Source: Pseudomonadales bacterium (lineage in GTDB: Bacteria > Pseudomonadota > Gammaproteobacteria > Pseudomonadales > JAHRWD01). Taken from it: a stretch of 36,570 bases of DNA. Shown here piece after piece: positions 9,318-18,220 of this stretch. The stretch is from contig JAHRWD010000121.1 of assembly GCA_019090315.1 (NCBI GenBank), positions 1 to 36,570 of the forward strand. Reading direction: 5' to 3'. A model generated the notes under the pieces. That model saw only the letters and a program-made list of their open reading frames with translations. It did no database searches and was not told the DNA's origin. Both the position numbers and the translations under genes were made by a program. How positions within the stretch are numbered: the stretch's first letter is position 1; each line of letters opens with the position of its first letter.

Positions 9318-9345
9318 ATATGGTTGCGCTTGTTTGTTATTCAAG
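9318..9345 (-). promoter_or_regulatory. Sigma-32-type heat-shock promoter of dnaK
   Basis: On the minus strand CTTGAA (9345-9340), preceded by a run of C as in the E. coli consensus, is followed after 14 bp by AACCATAT (9325-9318). The RpoH consensus is CTTGAA, 13-15 bp, CCCCATnT; six of the seven specified -10 bases cannot all be claimed, but CCATAT is intact. Transcription would start about 65-70 bp before the dnaK ATG. Confidence 0.7.
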
Positions 9346-9366
9346 GGGGGTGGTTGCGAACAACCG

Positions 9367-9960
9367 TTAACTTTTAGAAACCATCACCATCGCGGCGCGT
9401 ATAACTCGTCCGTTCAATGAATATCCCTTCTGCACAACATGCAGTACGGTGTTTGGCTCGACCTCTTTATTTTCGATCATCGACATCGCCTGATGCAGTT
9501 GTGGATCAAAGGGTTCGCCGGCTGGATCAATCACCGTCATATCGAATTTGCCGATCACATCCAGAAAACTTTTGAGGGTCAGGCTGATGCCCTCTTCAAT
9601 GGTTTTGGTGGATTCTTCATCCGGGGTGATGGTGTCGAGCGCGCGCTCAAGGTTATCGATCACCGGTAGCAGTTCGCCGCTGAATTTTTCCAGCGCGAAT
9701 TTGTGGGCCTTTTCTACATCAGCCTGGGAACGGCGACGAATATTCTGCATCTCCGCCTGGGTGCGCAGGGTCTGGTCCTTTGCTTCGGTCAGCTCCTGCT
9801 CCAGTTTTTCGATGCGGGCCTGCATGATTTCGACTGAATCCAGCCCTTCACTGCTCGCTTCGGCCTGTGGTTCCGTGCCAGCGGTCTCTTCGGTTTGAGA
9901 CTCAGCAGACTGGTCGGATGGATCTTGTTGTGGGTTTTCTTCGTTGTTATTTTCTGGCAT
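9367..9960 (-). CDS. grpE: Nucleotide exchange factor GrpE
   Basis: A 197-residue GrpE, the ADP/ATP exchange factor of DnaK. An acidic, low-complexity N-terminus (residues 1-45, rich in E, Q, S, D) leads into the long dimerising coiled coil (about 50-110, 'IEKLEQELTEAKDQTLRTQA', then 'IRRRSQADVEKAHKFALEKF'). The C-terminal beta domain follows, with the family signature 'VLHVVQKGYSLNGRVIRAA' near the end. The ATG is preceded by GGAGAG at good spacing. It lies 76 bp behind hrcA on the same strand, so the two are probably co-transcribed, and 124 bp before dnaK. A small TTCG-loop hairpin (GGTTG/CAACC) directly follows the stop codon. Confidence 0.97.
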   Translation of the reverse strand: MPENNNEENPQQDPSDQSAESQTEETAGTEPQAEASSEGLDSVEIMQARIEKLEQELTEAKDQTLRTQAEMQNIRRRSQADVEKAHKFALEKFSGELLPVIDNLERALDTITPDEESTKTIEEGISLTLKSFLDVIGKFDMTVIDPAGEPFDPQLHQAMSMIENKEVEPNTVLHVVQKGYSLNGRVIRAAMVMVSKS

Positions 9961-10036
9961 ACCGCTCTCCGTGAATAAACAGGTTCCGGCTTTATGAGAT
10001 ACCAGGAACCAACAAACATGCGAGCGAATATGGGGT

Positions 10037-11068
10037 TCAGTCGTGGGAATTCAAGGTAGCGCCGAGTATTTTTGCAGTAATATCAACCACCGGGATCACT
10101 TTTTCATAAGCCATGCGAGTGGGGCCAATAATACCCAACACACCGACGGTATCGGTATCGAGCTCATAGGGTGCGGTGATGATCGAGCAACCCCCAAACA
10201 TCTGGTGACCGGATTCCTGACCAATAAATAGCTGCACGCCCTCAGCGCCGATACAACCTTCAAGCAGATGAAGCATATCTTTCTTATGCTGAAGAGTTTC
10301 CAGTAGCGCTTTGGCCTGCTCGATACTTTCCGATTCATCGGTATTGAGCAGATGGGTATAACCGGAAAGTAGCAGTTCGGCGGATTGTTTGCCTGCCTCA
10401 AATGCTTTGCCCGCTAGATCCTGCACGGTGCGTAATTTCAGGTCGAATACCTGCTGCTCTTTTGTAACACTGTTGAATAGATCAGCCCGTATTGCATCCA
10501 GCCCTTTGCCAAGATAATTCCGGTTAATATAGTTAGCAGCTTCCTGTAACTCCGACGCGCTGTAGGTTCTATCCGCATGGATAATGCGATTCTCCACCTC
10601 TTTTTCGTTGAACACCAGAATCACCAAAACCCGGGTATCGGACAGGGGCAAAAACTCAACCTGCCGCAGCAGCGCCTGGCTTATGGTTGGCAGCGTCACG
10701 ATTGCCGCCAGTTGCGTAACCCGGGATAGCATCTCGGATGCAGCTTCCACCAGCATCTGGGTTGGCTTGTCCGGATCAAAATTCTGCCGGATATTGAAGA
10801 TCTCTTGTTCAGCCAGGGGCTGGATCGTCAACAAACTATCAACAAAAAAACGATAGCCGCGCTCAGTGGGAAGTCGCCCAGCGGACGTATGGGGTGACTG
10901 GATATAACCCTGGCCCTCAAGCTCGCTGAGAATATTCCGGATCGTCGCGGAGCTGACTGAAAGATCAGCAACATCCGCCAGTGTTTGGGAACCCACGGGC
11001 TGCCCATCGACAATATAACGTTCGATTAAAACTTTCAGCAGCTGTTGGGCGCGGGGGTTAATGCTCAT
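10037..11068 (-). CDS. hrcA: Heat-inducible transcription repressor HrcA
   Basis: A 343-residue HrcA. The N-terminal winged-helix DNA-binding domain contains 'QPVGSQTLAD' and 'VSSATIRNILSELEGQGYI', then 'SPHTSAGRLPTERGYRFFVD', which is the most conserved HrcA stretch. The rest is the dimerisation/GAF-like domain, ending with 'GVLGIIGPTRMAYEKVIPVV'. HrcA normally represses chaperone operons by binding CIRCE inverted repeats and is itself kept active by GroEL. I searched the upstream regions of hrcA, grpE, dnaK and dnaJ by eye and saw no CIRCE, so the targets may lie elsewhere (for example groESL). It begins the heat-shock block and diverges from recN. A sigma-32-like promoter lies just upstream. 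Confidence 0.97.
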   Translation of the reverse strand: MSINPRAQQLLKVLIERYIVDGQPVGSQTLADVADLSVSSATIRNILSELEGQGYIQSPHTSAGRLPTERGYRFFVDSLLTIQPLAEQEIFNIRQNFDPDKPTQMLVEAASEMLSRVTQLAAIVTLPTISQALLRQVEFLPLSDTRVLVILVFNEKEVENRIIHADRTYSASELQEAANYINRNYLGKGLDAIRADLFNSVTKEQQVFDLKLRTVQDLAGKAFEAGKQSAELLLSGYTHLLNTDESESIEQAKALLETLQHKKDMLHLLEGCIGAEGVQLFIGQESGHQMFGGCSIITAPYELDTDTVGVLGIIGPTRMAYEKVIPVVDITAKILGATLNSHD

Positions 11069-11125
11069 TGGGGCGGTCGTTGGAATCTATTGAGATCAGA
11101 AGTTTATCAGTTCGGCTGTATTTAC

Positions 11126-11153
11126 AATTGGGGTGATGGCTCGGGTTTTAAAG
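11126..11153 (-). promoter_or_regulatory. Sigma-32-type heat-shock promoter of hrcA-grpE
   Basis: On the minus strand CTTTAAA (11153-11147) is followed after 13 bp by CCCCAATT (11133-11126). Compared with the RpoH consensus CTTGAAA / CCCCATnT this is one mismatch in each element with ideal spacing. It sits about 58 bp before the hrcA ATG, inside the hrcA-recN divergent region. Confidence 0.65.
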
Positions 11154-11182
11154 TGGTTGACCACATACTATGATGGCCGCCT

Positions 11183-12865
11183 ATGCTCAGCCAACTAAAA
11201 ATTTCCAATTTTAAAATCGTTGAAGAACTCGTTCTGAATCTTCAGTCCGGTATGAGTGTCATTACCGGGGAAACCGGCGCGGGTAAATCCGTATTGGTCA
11301 GCGCACTTAATCTTGTATTGGGTGACCGCGCTGACAGGGGCGTGGTGTTAGAAGGAACCGAGCGCGCCGAGCTTACTGCCACCTTTGATTTGCAGAGCAA
11401 TGCAGACGCCCAGAGCTGGCTCAAGCAGCGCGACTTAAATGACAGTTTAGATGATGGTTTAGATGACAGTGCCCAGTGCATCATTCGCCGAATACTGACC
11501 CAGGAAGGGCGCTCCCGTGCTTATATCAATGGCCAGCCATCACCGATGGCGGATCTACGCGAGCTTGGCGAAATGCTGGTGGATATTCATGGTCAGCATG
11601 AGCATCAATCCCTGTTACGGGCAGAGGTTCAGCTTCAGCTACTGGATCAGTTTGCCGGTCACACCGAACTGCTCGGGCAGGTCAAAAGCAGCGCGGAAAA
11701 CTGGAAGATCCTGTCAGAAACCGTTCAAACCCTGCAGAGCAAGGTAGCCGAGGCGGAAGCACGACGAGACTTTCTCGACTTCCAGCTGGCTGAACTGCAA
11801 TCGCTGGATATGTCAGAGCAGGAAATTATTGAGCTCGATTTGGAACAAAAACGACTCGCCCGTGCTAGCGAAACCCTCGAATCAGGTCATCAGGCTTTTC
11901 AGCTCTGTAGTGACGGCGATGACTCCGCCGCCGCATCATTGGCTAAAGCGATTCAACAGCTCGGCGATATTCCCGATCCGGCCCTTGCTGCCACCATAGA
12001 ACTACTCAGTAGCGCTCAAATACAGGTCGAAGAAGCCGCCAGCGATCTACAACACTACCTTGAAAAACTTGATCTCGATTCCAGCAGAATGGGCGAGATC
12101 GAACAGAAAATGCAGCAGCTTTTTGAGATGTCCCGCAAGCACAGGATCAAACCAGCAGAGCTTCCACGGCTATTGAACGATTTGCAGGAGGAGCGCCAGC
12201 AGCTTGAATCCGGCGATGAACGCCTGCAACAACTCAACGCAGAGCTGACGACCATAGAACAACAGTATCAAAGCGCCGCAACAAAACTCACTGCCTCCCG
12301 CAAAAAGGCAGTCAAGAAAATCTCCAAACAGGTGACAGAACGGATGCAGGGCCTCGGTATGGCCGGGGGTGATTTCCGGGTTCAGCTCGAAGGCCTCGAC
12401 TCAAAAGCTCCATCACAACGGGGCAATGAAAAAGCGGTGTTTGAAGTTAGCACTAACCCTGGTCAAAGCCACAAAGCCCTTGGCCGTGTGGCATCCGGTG
12501 GTGAGCTTTCCCGTATCAGTCTGGCGATCCAGGTAATCACCGCGGATCATTCCGCCATATCCACTCGCATATTCGATGAAGTAGATTCCGGTATCGGCGG
12601 CGACACCGCAGATATAGTCGCTGAACGATTGCATGAGCTGGGCGAGAAAAACCAGATTCTTTGCATCACTCACCTGGCCCAGGTGGCCGCAAGGGGCGAT
12701 CAGCATTTCAAGGTGCTCAAACAGGTGGTGAAGGGTCAAACCCGAGTGGATCTCACAGAACTTACCGGCAATGAAAAAACCACCGAAATTGCCAGAATGT
12801 TAGGTGGTAATGCCGAGTCCAAACAGGCCCTGGCACACGCCGAAGAGATGTTAGGCAAGGCCTAA
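11183..12865 (+). CDS. recN: DNA repair protein RecN
   Basis: A 560-residue SMC-like ATPase that acts in recombinational repair of double-strand breaks, cytoplasmic and nucleoid-associated. Walker A is GETGAGKS (residues 29-36) after the usual 'LSQLKISNFKIVEEL' opening. A central antiparallel coiled coil spans roughly 160-390. The ABC signature 'VASGGELSRISLAIQVI' and Walker B with D-loop ('IFDEVDSGIGG', then 'CITHLAQVAARGDQH') are near the C-terminus. Length matches the family. It diverges from hrcA with 114 bp between starts. In E. coli recN is LexA-regulated, but no CTGT-N8-ACAG box is visible here; a 12-bp inverted repeat GTGGT-TG-ACCAC lies at 11153-11164, 18 bp before the start. Confidence 0.97.
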   Translation: MLSQLKISNFKIVEELVLNLQSGMSVITGETGAGKSVLVSALNLVLGDRADRGVVLEGTERAELTATFDLQSNADAQSWLKQRDLNDSLDDGLDDSAQCIIRRILTQEGRSRAYINGQPSPMADLRELGEMLVDIHGQHEHQSLLRAEVQLQLLDQFAGHTELLGQVKSSAENWKILSETVQTLQSKVAEAEARRDFLDFQLAELQSLDMSEQEIIELDLEQKRLARASETLESGHQAFQLCSDGDDSAAASLAKAIQQLGDIPDPALAATIELLSSAQIQVEEAASDLQHYLEKLDLDSSRMGEIEQKMQQLFEMSRKHRIKPAELPRLLNDLQEERQQLESGDERLQQLNAELTTIEQQYQSAATKLTASRKKAVKKISKQVTERMQGLGMAGGDFRVQLEGLDSKAPSQRGNEKAVFEVSTNPGQSHKALGRVASGGELSRISLAIQVITADHSAISTRIFDEVDSGIGGDTADIVAERLHELGEKNQILCITHLAQVAARGDQHFKVLKQVVKGQTRVDLTELTGNEKTTEIARMLGGNAESKQALAHAEEMLGKA

Positions 12866-12916
12866 ACCTTACAGACTCTCAGCCTGCGGTGCGATTGATT
12901 TAGTAGATAAAAGCCC

Positions 12917-13414
12917 TCAAAAAGGTGACTTTGAATCGTGGTATTCCTCTCTGCTTAGCTGGTCATCGCCATTGGCATCTATTGAATCAAATCGTTTGTT
13001 TTTACGATCTGCCTCTAGTTCCTGTTTTGTAAGTTTCTCGTCCTTATTGGTATCAGCTTCAAGAAAATTTTCTTCTGTCTTTTTGATCATTTCGTCACGT
13101 TCAACAATCCCGTCACCATTTAGGTCATTTTCTTCAAACCACGCATTGGCTATGGATGGGGCAAAGTTGGCTAATCGACCTTCCTGACTTTCCTCAAGAG
13201 TGACCTGCCCATCGTCATTTTTATCGGCCTTTTCAAATCGTGCTGTTGCGACTTCCTGGTATTCGGTTTTATCAACATAACCATCCTGATTTGTATCGTA
13301 TCGATTAAACATCATGTTGGATACGTCACCGTGTCTTTGTTTTCCTGAGCATCCTGATACCAGACTTGCAGATACAGCCATCGTTACTACAATCAATAAA
13401 TTTAAATTTTTCAT
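12917..13414 (-). CDS. EF-hand calcium-binding lipoprotein
   Basis: A 165-residue predicted lipoprotein. The signal peptide has a basic start, a hydrophobic core and the lipobox L-V-S-G-C (Cys near residue 22). Five EF-hand-type loops follow: 'DTNQDGYVDKTE', 'DKNDDGQVTLEE', 'DLNGDGIVERDE', 'DTNKDEKLTKQE' and 'DANGDDQLSREE'. The last two lack the central glycine and may bind calcium weakly. The ATG at 13414 is chosen because it starts the signal peptide and has an AGGA ribosome-binding site; an upstream extension would bury the signal. It is the last gene of the efflux operon, 31 bp behind a small membrane protein. A periplasmic calcium sensor or stabiliser of the pump is conceivable but unproven. 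Confidence 0.85.
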   Translation of the reverse strand: MKNLNLLIVVTMAVSASLVSGCSGKQRHGDVSNMMFNRYDTNQDGYVDKTEYQEVATARFEKADKNDDGQVTLEESQEGRLANFAPSIANAWFEENDLNGDGIVERDEMIKKTEENFLEADTNKDEKLTKQELEADRKNKRFDSIDANGDDQLSREEYHDSKSPF

Positions 13415-13445
13415 CTTTGTTTTCCTATACGTTTTTGTAAAAAAA

Positions 13446-13931
13446 TCAAGAAAGTTGTTTGCGTTCTTTTCCAAGTTTTGGTCGGAATGAACCCAGCACC
13501 AGTTCAAGGATCAGTGGAATAACGTTTGATTGCCCAATCAACATCTCTGTATGTGTTCTATCGAGGAATTCCTGACTGGCCTCACCATTGGGTATGGATT
13601 GTTTTGCCAACTCAGCCAGTTCAGGCATCATCGGAACCAGGAAAATAAATGCATTGGCGGTAAGAAACGCCATCATCAGCATTTTCACCTTTAACCAGTT
13701 GGGTTTTATTTCATACTGAAAATACAGAATAAAATCTGAAATTAGTTTCAGTGCTAATCCCGGCAAAATCAGAATATAGGCACTGGTTTCCTTGTAGAGA
13801 TACACATTGTAAATAGCGGTGATATCAGCATGCTCAAAGATAATTCCTATTACAATATGGGAAAGTATGCCGCCCACATACATGATGGTTCCAATTTCCT
13901 GCACAAAATCCAACGTCTTTTTTATTGACAT
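13446..13931 (-). CDS. Small multi-pass membrane protein of the efflux operon
   Basis: A 161-residue protein with four hydrophobic segments (around residues 13-30, 46-64, 83-100 and 133-148), resembling DUF2269-like integral membrane proteins in its 'IGTIMYVGGILSHIVIG' opening, though I am not certain of the family. The loop between helices three and four is long and polar ('PELAELAKQSIPNGEASQEF') and probably periplasmic. ATG 13931 has a GGAG site at 6 bp and is preferred over an in-frame TTG at 13943. It follows the RND pump gene by 53 bp on the same strand and precedes the EF-hand lipoprotein by 31 bp, so it is likely co-expressed with the pump. Confidence 0.75.
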   Translation of the reverse strand: MSIKKTLDFVQEIGTIMYVGGILSHIVIGIIFEHADITAIYNVYLYKETSAYILILPGLALKLISDFILYFQYEIKPNWLKVKMLMMAFLTANAFIFLVPMMPELAELAKQSIPNGEASQEFLDRTHTEMLIGQSNVIPLILELVLGSFRPKLGKERKQLS

Positions 13932-13984
13932 AATTTTCTCCAATTATGTTTTTTCAGTTATTTTGTTGAGTTTTACGAACTAAT

Positions 13985-16900
13985 TTATCGGCTTATTTGC
14001 TCCAGATAATTCCAGTTTTTAAATGAAATTCTAAACAGCAGCGAATACATAACGGGTACAAAAACCAGCGTTAATACCGTTGCAAATAGCAGCCCGAAAA
14101 TTATCGCCACTGACATGGTTTCGAACATCGCGTCATGGGACAACCACAAGGGCAACATGCCACCTACGGTTGTAGCGGTTGTTAACAGGATGGGCCGCAG
14201 CCGTTGTTGGCAGGCTTCATAGATGGCTGTTTGAATATTTAGACTGTTTTCTTCCTGCTCTATCTTGATGCGATCCAGCAGCACAATGGCATTGTTAATA
14301 ATGATACCGGCCAGCGAAATAATGCCAAGAACCGTAAAAAAACCAAAAGTCGTTTTTGCCAGAATCAGCCCGACGCTGACACCCACCAACCCCAGCGGAA
14401 TGGTGAGTAAAATGATAGAGGGCTTGCGTATTGAGTTAAATTGCCCCACTAGCAGCAACACAATAATCAGTACTGCAGCGGGCAATACTGCCATGATAGA
14501 AGCCTGTGCCTCACCCGATGCTTCTGCTTCGCCGCCTTGTTGGAAACCGTAGCCCTTGGGCCAGCTTTGAACCTGTTCATTTAACCAGGGAATTAAATTC
14601 ATATTGAGTTCTGTCGCCGTTATGCTAGGTTTTAGTTGTACGTTAATGGTCATGGCACGCAGGCGATCACGACGTTTGATCAGGCCTGGTTGCCAGACCA
14701 TCTCCACATCGGCGACCTGCTTCAACGGCACTTGAAACCCACTGCCGGAGGAGTACACGGAGATCGCTTCCAGCTTGCCAACGTCCTGGCGATCAGCCGC
14801 GACAGAACGCAAGGTTACGGGTATCAGGTCGCCGCTTTCACGGTATTGAGTAAGGTTGGTTCCGGAAAGACTGGCTTCGAGAGAAAGTGCAACATCAGCA
14901 CTGCTTACGCCAGCGCGATGGGCCCGCTCCTGATTCACGTTGACCAGCAATTTTTTCACCTGCGGCCCCCAGTTGTCATTTACTGCGGCAACCTCTGGCA
15001 GGGTGTAAAGATGACTTTTGAGTTCTGCCGCCAAACGATAAAGGGTTTCTTTATCTTTGCCCAGCAAGCGAATTGCAACCGGATAATCAACCGGCGGGCC
15101 GTTCTCCAGCTTCTTCAGCTGCGCCTGTAGATCTGGGTAATTTTCCCTGACAAATGTCTGCACAGATTCAGAAAGCTGGGGAATTATTCGATAGTCAGTG
15201 GTATAAGCGATCATGGCAATATGACGAGGGCTGGGAGTTCCTGGGTTATAACCGAGAATAAAACGGGGCGCACTTGAGCCAATAAACACCATCCAGTTAA
15301 CCACGCCTTCTTTACCCGCTGCCTGTTCCTGTTCACTGACGGCCCAGTTTTCCAACAGAAAAGTTTCTATTTCATAGGCGATTTTTTCAGTGGTTTCTAT
15401 AGAGGTGCCGATTGGCATATCAAATTTTGCATTTACGATGGGATCAGTCGCAGAGGGGATAAATACTTTTGGCACCAGTCCCAGACCTTTGATGCCTAAT
15501 ACAAATAGAATGACAATAATGCCGAGAAAAACCGTTCTAAACTTCAAAGAAAAATTTAGAATAAAACGGTAAAAACGATAAGCCACACCTGTATATTCAT
15601 TTTCCTGATTCTCCTTTTTTTGTCTGACCTTTATAAAATGAGCCGCCAGCAGCGGGATGATGGTCATCGCCATTACCCAGGAGATAATTAACGCCATACT
15701 CACCACCCGTGCGATATCACCGGTAAATTCTCCCACTGCAGATTTGGCCAACAGGATCGGTAAAAAGGCCGCAGCGGTGGTCAATGATGATGTTAATAAT
15801 GGGATCGCCATCTCTTTGCCAGTAGCGATCGCAGCTGCAAATTTTTCTTCTCCGCGCTCAAGGCGTAATAGAATACCTTCGGCGATCACAATACCGTTAT
15901 CCACCAGCAACCCCAGCGCAATAATCAGCGCAGCAAGGGACATTTTGTTGATACCCACGCCGAACCATTGCATCGCAAGAAAGGTGATGGCCATCACCCC
16001 AGGCACGAGTACCGCGACCACTAATCCGGTGCGCAACCCCAGAAATGCAATGATGACCAGTGAAACGATAAAAACTGCCTGAAGCAAACTCAGTACGAAC
16101 GCATCAATATTTTCATCCACTAGCTTCGGCTGAAACGCAATCGTTTCAAACTCGATACCGTAGGGGTAGCGTGCCTGAATATTCGGGATGACTGCGTTAA
16201 GTGTTTCCCCGAGTTGCAGGATATTGCCGCCTTGTTTCATGGAAACCGTAATGGCCAGGGCCGGCTTGCCATTAAAATGTACCGAGTTGCCGCGGGGATC
16301 TTTGTAACCTCGATGGATACGGGCGATATCTTCCAGGTAGACCACTTCGGTGGTATTGGGGATTTTAATAATGGCGCGACGGATATCTTGCAGGGATTCA
16401 AAGTTGCCGGTTGGTTCCAGTGTTATACGTTCGCGACCAATTAAAACATTACCGCCGGAGCTGATAATGTTGACCGCCTGTAACGCGGCATGTAGTTGTG
16501 CCGGTGAAAGACCCAGGCCTCGCAACTGTGCATTACTGTATTCAACATAAACCACCTCTTGCTGAGCACCGTGAATTTCAACTTTTGCAACCTGATCCAG
16601 TAGCAATAGATCGTCACGAACCTCATCAGCAATGGTTTTTAATTCCTTATAGTTGAAACCTTCCCCTGTCAGCGTGTAAATAATTCCGAACACATCGCCA
16701 TATTCGTCATTCACTACTGGGCCCACAACACCAACCGGCAGGCTGCTCTGCATTTTCTCTATTTTGCGGCGCAGATCATCGAAAATTGGCCGCATATTTT
16801 TATAGCTTTGTTTGAAGTTGGCGTAAACCACAGAGATGCCGTACTGGGAATCACTGGAAACATTATCCAGTTCAGGCATCTGCTGAATAACCTGCTCGAT

Positions 16901-17101
16901 TTTATCTGTGACCAGTTGTTCCATCCGTTCCGGGCTGGCGCCAGGCAGATAGGTTGAAATGACAACGGTTCGAATCGTAAATCCGGGGTCCTGCGCTTTG
17001 GGAAGATTAAAATAGGCATTTATCCCAAAACCCACCAAAACCAGTAGCAATACGTAGGAGAGGCGATTGTAGCGAATCGCAAACTGAGTGAAGTTCATCA
17101 A
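13985..17101 (-). CDS. RND efflux pump permease (AcrB/HAE1-like)
   Basis: A 1038-residue resistance-nodulation-division transporter: an N-terminal membrane helix, a large periplasmic porter domain, helices 2-6 (about residues 330-490), a second porter/docking domain, and helices 8-12 to residue about 1020. Length and two-fold repeat are standard. The proton-relay motif in the fourth helix reads 'GLLVDNGIVIAEG' (near residue 400), so the second Asp of AcrB (D408) is Asn here. The tenth helix reads 'GIIINNAIVLLD' (near 937), with Asn where AcrB has the essential Lys940. This marks a distinct RND branch rather than a dead pump, since the first Asp is retained. It is three bases behind its adaptor gene, so the two are surely one transcript. 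Substrate unknown. Confidence 0.93.
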   Translation of the reverse strand: MMNFTQFAIRYNRLSYVLLLVLVGFGINAYFNLPKAQDPGFTIRTVVISTYLPGASPERMEQLVTDKIEQVIQQMPELDNVSSDSQYGISVVYANFKQSYKNMRPIFDDLRRKIEKMQSSLPVGVVGPVVNDEYGDVFGIIYTLTGEGFNYKELKTIADEVRDDLLLLDQVAKVEIHGAQQEVVYVEYSNAQLRGLGLSPAQLHAALQAVNIISSGGNVLIGRERITLEPTGNFESLQDIRRAIIKIPNTTEVVYLEDIARIHRGYKDPRGNSVHFNGKPALAITVSMKQGGNILQLGETLNAVIPNIQARYPYGIEFETIAFQPKLVDENIDAFVLSLLQAVFIVSLVIIAFLGLRTGLVVAVLVPGVMAITFLAMQWFGVGINKMSLAALIIALGLLVDNGIVIAEGILLRLERGEEKFAAAIATGKEMAIPLLTSSLTTAAAFLPILLAKSAVGEFTGDIARVVSMALIISWVMAMTIIPLLAAHFIKVRQKKENQENEYTGVAYRFYRFILNFSLKFRTVFLGIIVILFVLGIKGLGLVPKVFIPSATDPIVNAKFDMPIGTSIETTEKIAYEIETFLLENWAVSEQEQAAGKEGVVNWMVFIGSSAPRFILGYNPGTPSPRHIAMIAYTTDYRIIPQLSESVQTFVRENYPDLQAQLKKLENGPPVDYPVAIRLLGKDKETLYRLAAELKSHLYTLPEVAAVNDNWGPQVKKLLVNVNQERAHRAGVSSADVALSLEASLSGTNLTQYRESGDLIPVTLRSVAADRQDVGKLEAISVYSSGSGFQVPLKQVADVEMVWQPGLIKRRDRLRAMTINVQLKPSITATELNMNLIPWLNEQVQSWPKGYGFQQGGEAEASGEAQASIMAVLPAAVLIIVLLLVGQFNSIRKPSIILLTIPLGLVGVSVGLILAKTTFGFFTVLGIISLAGIIINNAIVLLDRIKIEQEENSLNIQTAIYEACQQRLRPILLTTATTVGGMLPLWLSHDAMFETMSVAIIFGLLFATVLTLVFVPVMYSLLFRISFKNWNYLEQISR

Positions 17102-17104
17102 TAG

Positions 17105-18217
17105 TTACTCCGCTCGAACAGCGAGTCCATCATGAATTACCGATACGCCAGCGATGACCAATCTATCACCAGGTTTAATGCCACTGACAATCTCCAGACC
17201 CCTGGATGTTAGTTCTCCAATCGTAACCGTACGACGACGTACAATTGCTTGCTGCGGAGAGTCGGAGGATTCCAGGATGAAAACAAAACGCCCTTCGGAA
17301 TCCTGTCCCACTGCGACCGGCGGTATCACAATGCGTATTGACCCGGTCGCCGGGCTTGCCAGTTCAAAGGTGATTTCTGCTGTCAGCCCTGAGCGCAAAT
17401 TGGGGTGCTGATCATTGATCAACAGGGTTACCAGATAGGTTGCGCCAGTGGACGAGGTAACCCCTACTTCACTCACAGTGCCGCTGAACTCGACATTGGG
17501 AATGGCGTTAAAGCGTATACTGGCAGGCATATTCTGCTTAATGTTGCCGATCATGCTTTCGGGTACCGGGATCAAAACTTCATTAAAGTCACCGCAATTT
17601 ACGGCAGTAATTTTCTGCCCCGACTGGATATTTTCACCGACCTCCACAAGCACATCAGAAACCAGACAGGGTTCACCCGCTTTTAGTTCTGTATAAGCGA
17701 GTTGAAGCCGAGTCAGCTGTAGATTTTTTTGAGCTGAGCGCACTCTGGCCTGGCTGGTTTCCATTGCCGCACGTGCTGAATCAAGGGTTTCACGAGTTGC
17801 ATTACTGTTTTCATAAAGTAGCCTTACCCGTTTATTGTTGGATTTCGCATTACGGCTCTCCGCTTCTGACTGGGCCAGTGTGGCGTTCGCTTTTTCCATT
17901 TCCAGTTCAAATGAAGTTCTATCCAGGCGGGCAATGAGGTCACCCTTGTTGAGTTGATCACCTACTTTCACAGCCACTTTTTGAAGGGTGCCGGCCACCT
18001 TGAAGCTCAGGCTGGCTTCCGTGCCTGCTTTCGAGATGCCGGAAAATATCCGGGTACGGCCCTTTTTTTCTGCTTTTACGGTTATGTATTTAACAGGGCG
18101 AACTACTTCTTCAGCCTCGGCCGGGGGTTCCTGTTGACCACAGGCAGAGAGGGCAAAAAACAGGGCCATCAGCAGCAAATGCCGGCTTGTTTTACTGGGA
18201 TGAAACCTAATCAACAT
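17105..18217 (-). CDS. RND periplasmic adaptor lipoprotein (membrane fusion protein)
   Basis: A 370-residue membrane-fusion protein that links the inner-membrane pump to the outer-membrane channel. The signal peptide ends in lipobox L-S-A-C-G (Cys near residue 27), so it is anchored as a lipoprotein. The barrel-sandwich half-motif 'GTLQKVAVKVGDQLNKGDLI' (about residues 72-91) is followed by 'ARLDRTSFELEMEKANATLA', which enters the alpha-hairpin, with coiled coil to about 170; then the second half-motif 'DVLVEVGENIQSGQKI', the beta-barrel and the membrane-proximal domain ('GIKPGDRLVIAG'). It overlaps neither neighbour but is separated from each by only 3 bp. Functional with the adjacent RND pump and TolC-type fusion. 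Confidence 0.93.
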   Translation of the reverse strand: MLIRFHPSKTSRHLLLMALFFALSACGQQEPPAEAEEVVRPVKYITVKAEKKGRTRIFSGISKAGTEASLSFKVAGTLQKVAVKVGDQLNKGDLIARLDRTSFELEMEKANATLAQSEAESRNAKSNNKRVRLLYENSNATRETLDSARAAMETSQARVRSAQKNLQLTRLQLAYTELKAGEPCLVSDVLVEVGENIQSGQKITAVNCGDFNEVLIPVPESMIGNIKQNMPASIRFNAIPNVEFSGTVSEVGVTSSTGATYLVTLLINDQHPNLRSGLTAEITFELASPATGSIRIVIPPVAVGQDSEGRFVFILESSDSPQQAIVRRRTVTIGELTSRGLEIVSGIKPGDRLVIAGVSVIHDGLAVRAE

Positions 18218-18220
18218 GGA

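Noticed and set aside
11101..11182. LexA box before recN
   Set aside because: Only CTGTATTTACA-like sequence is present; it does not fit CTGT-N8-ACAG.
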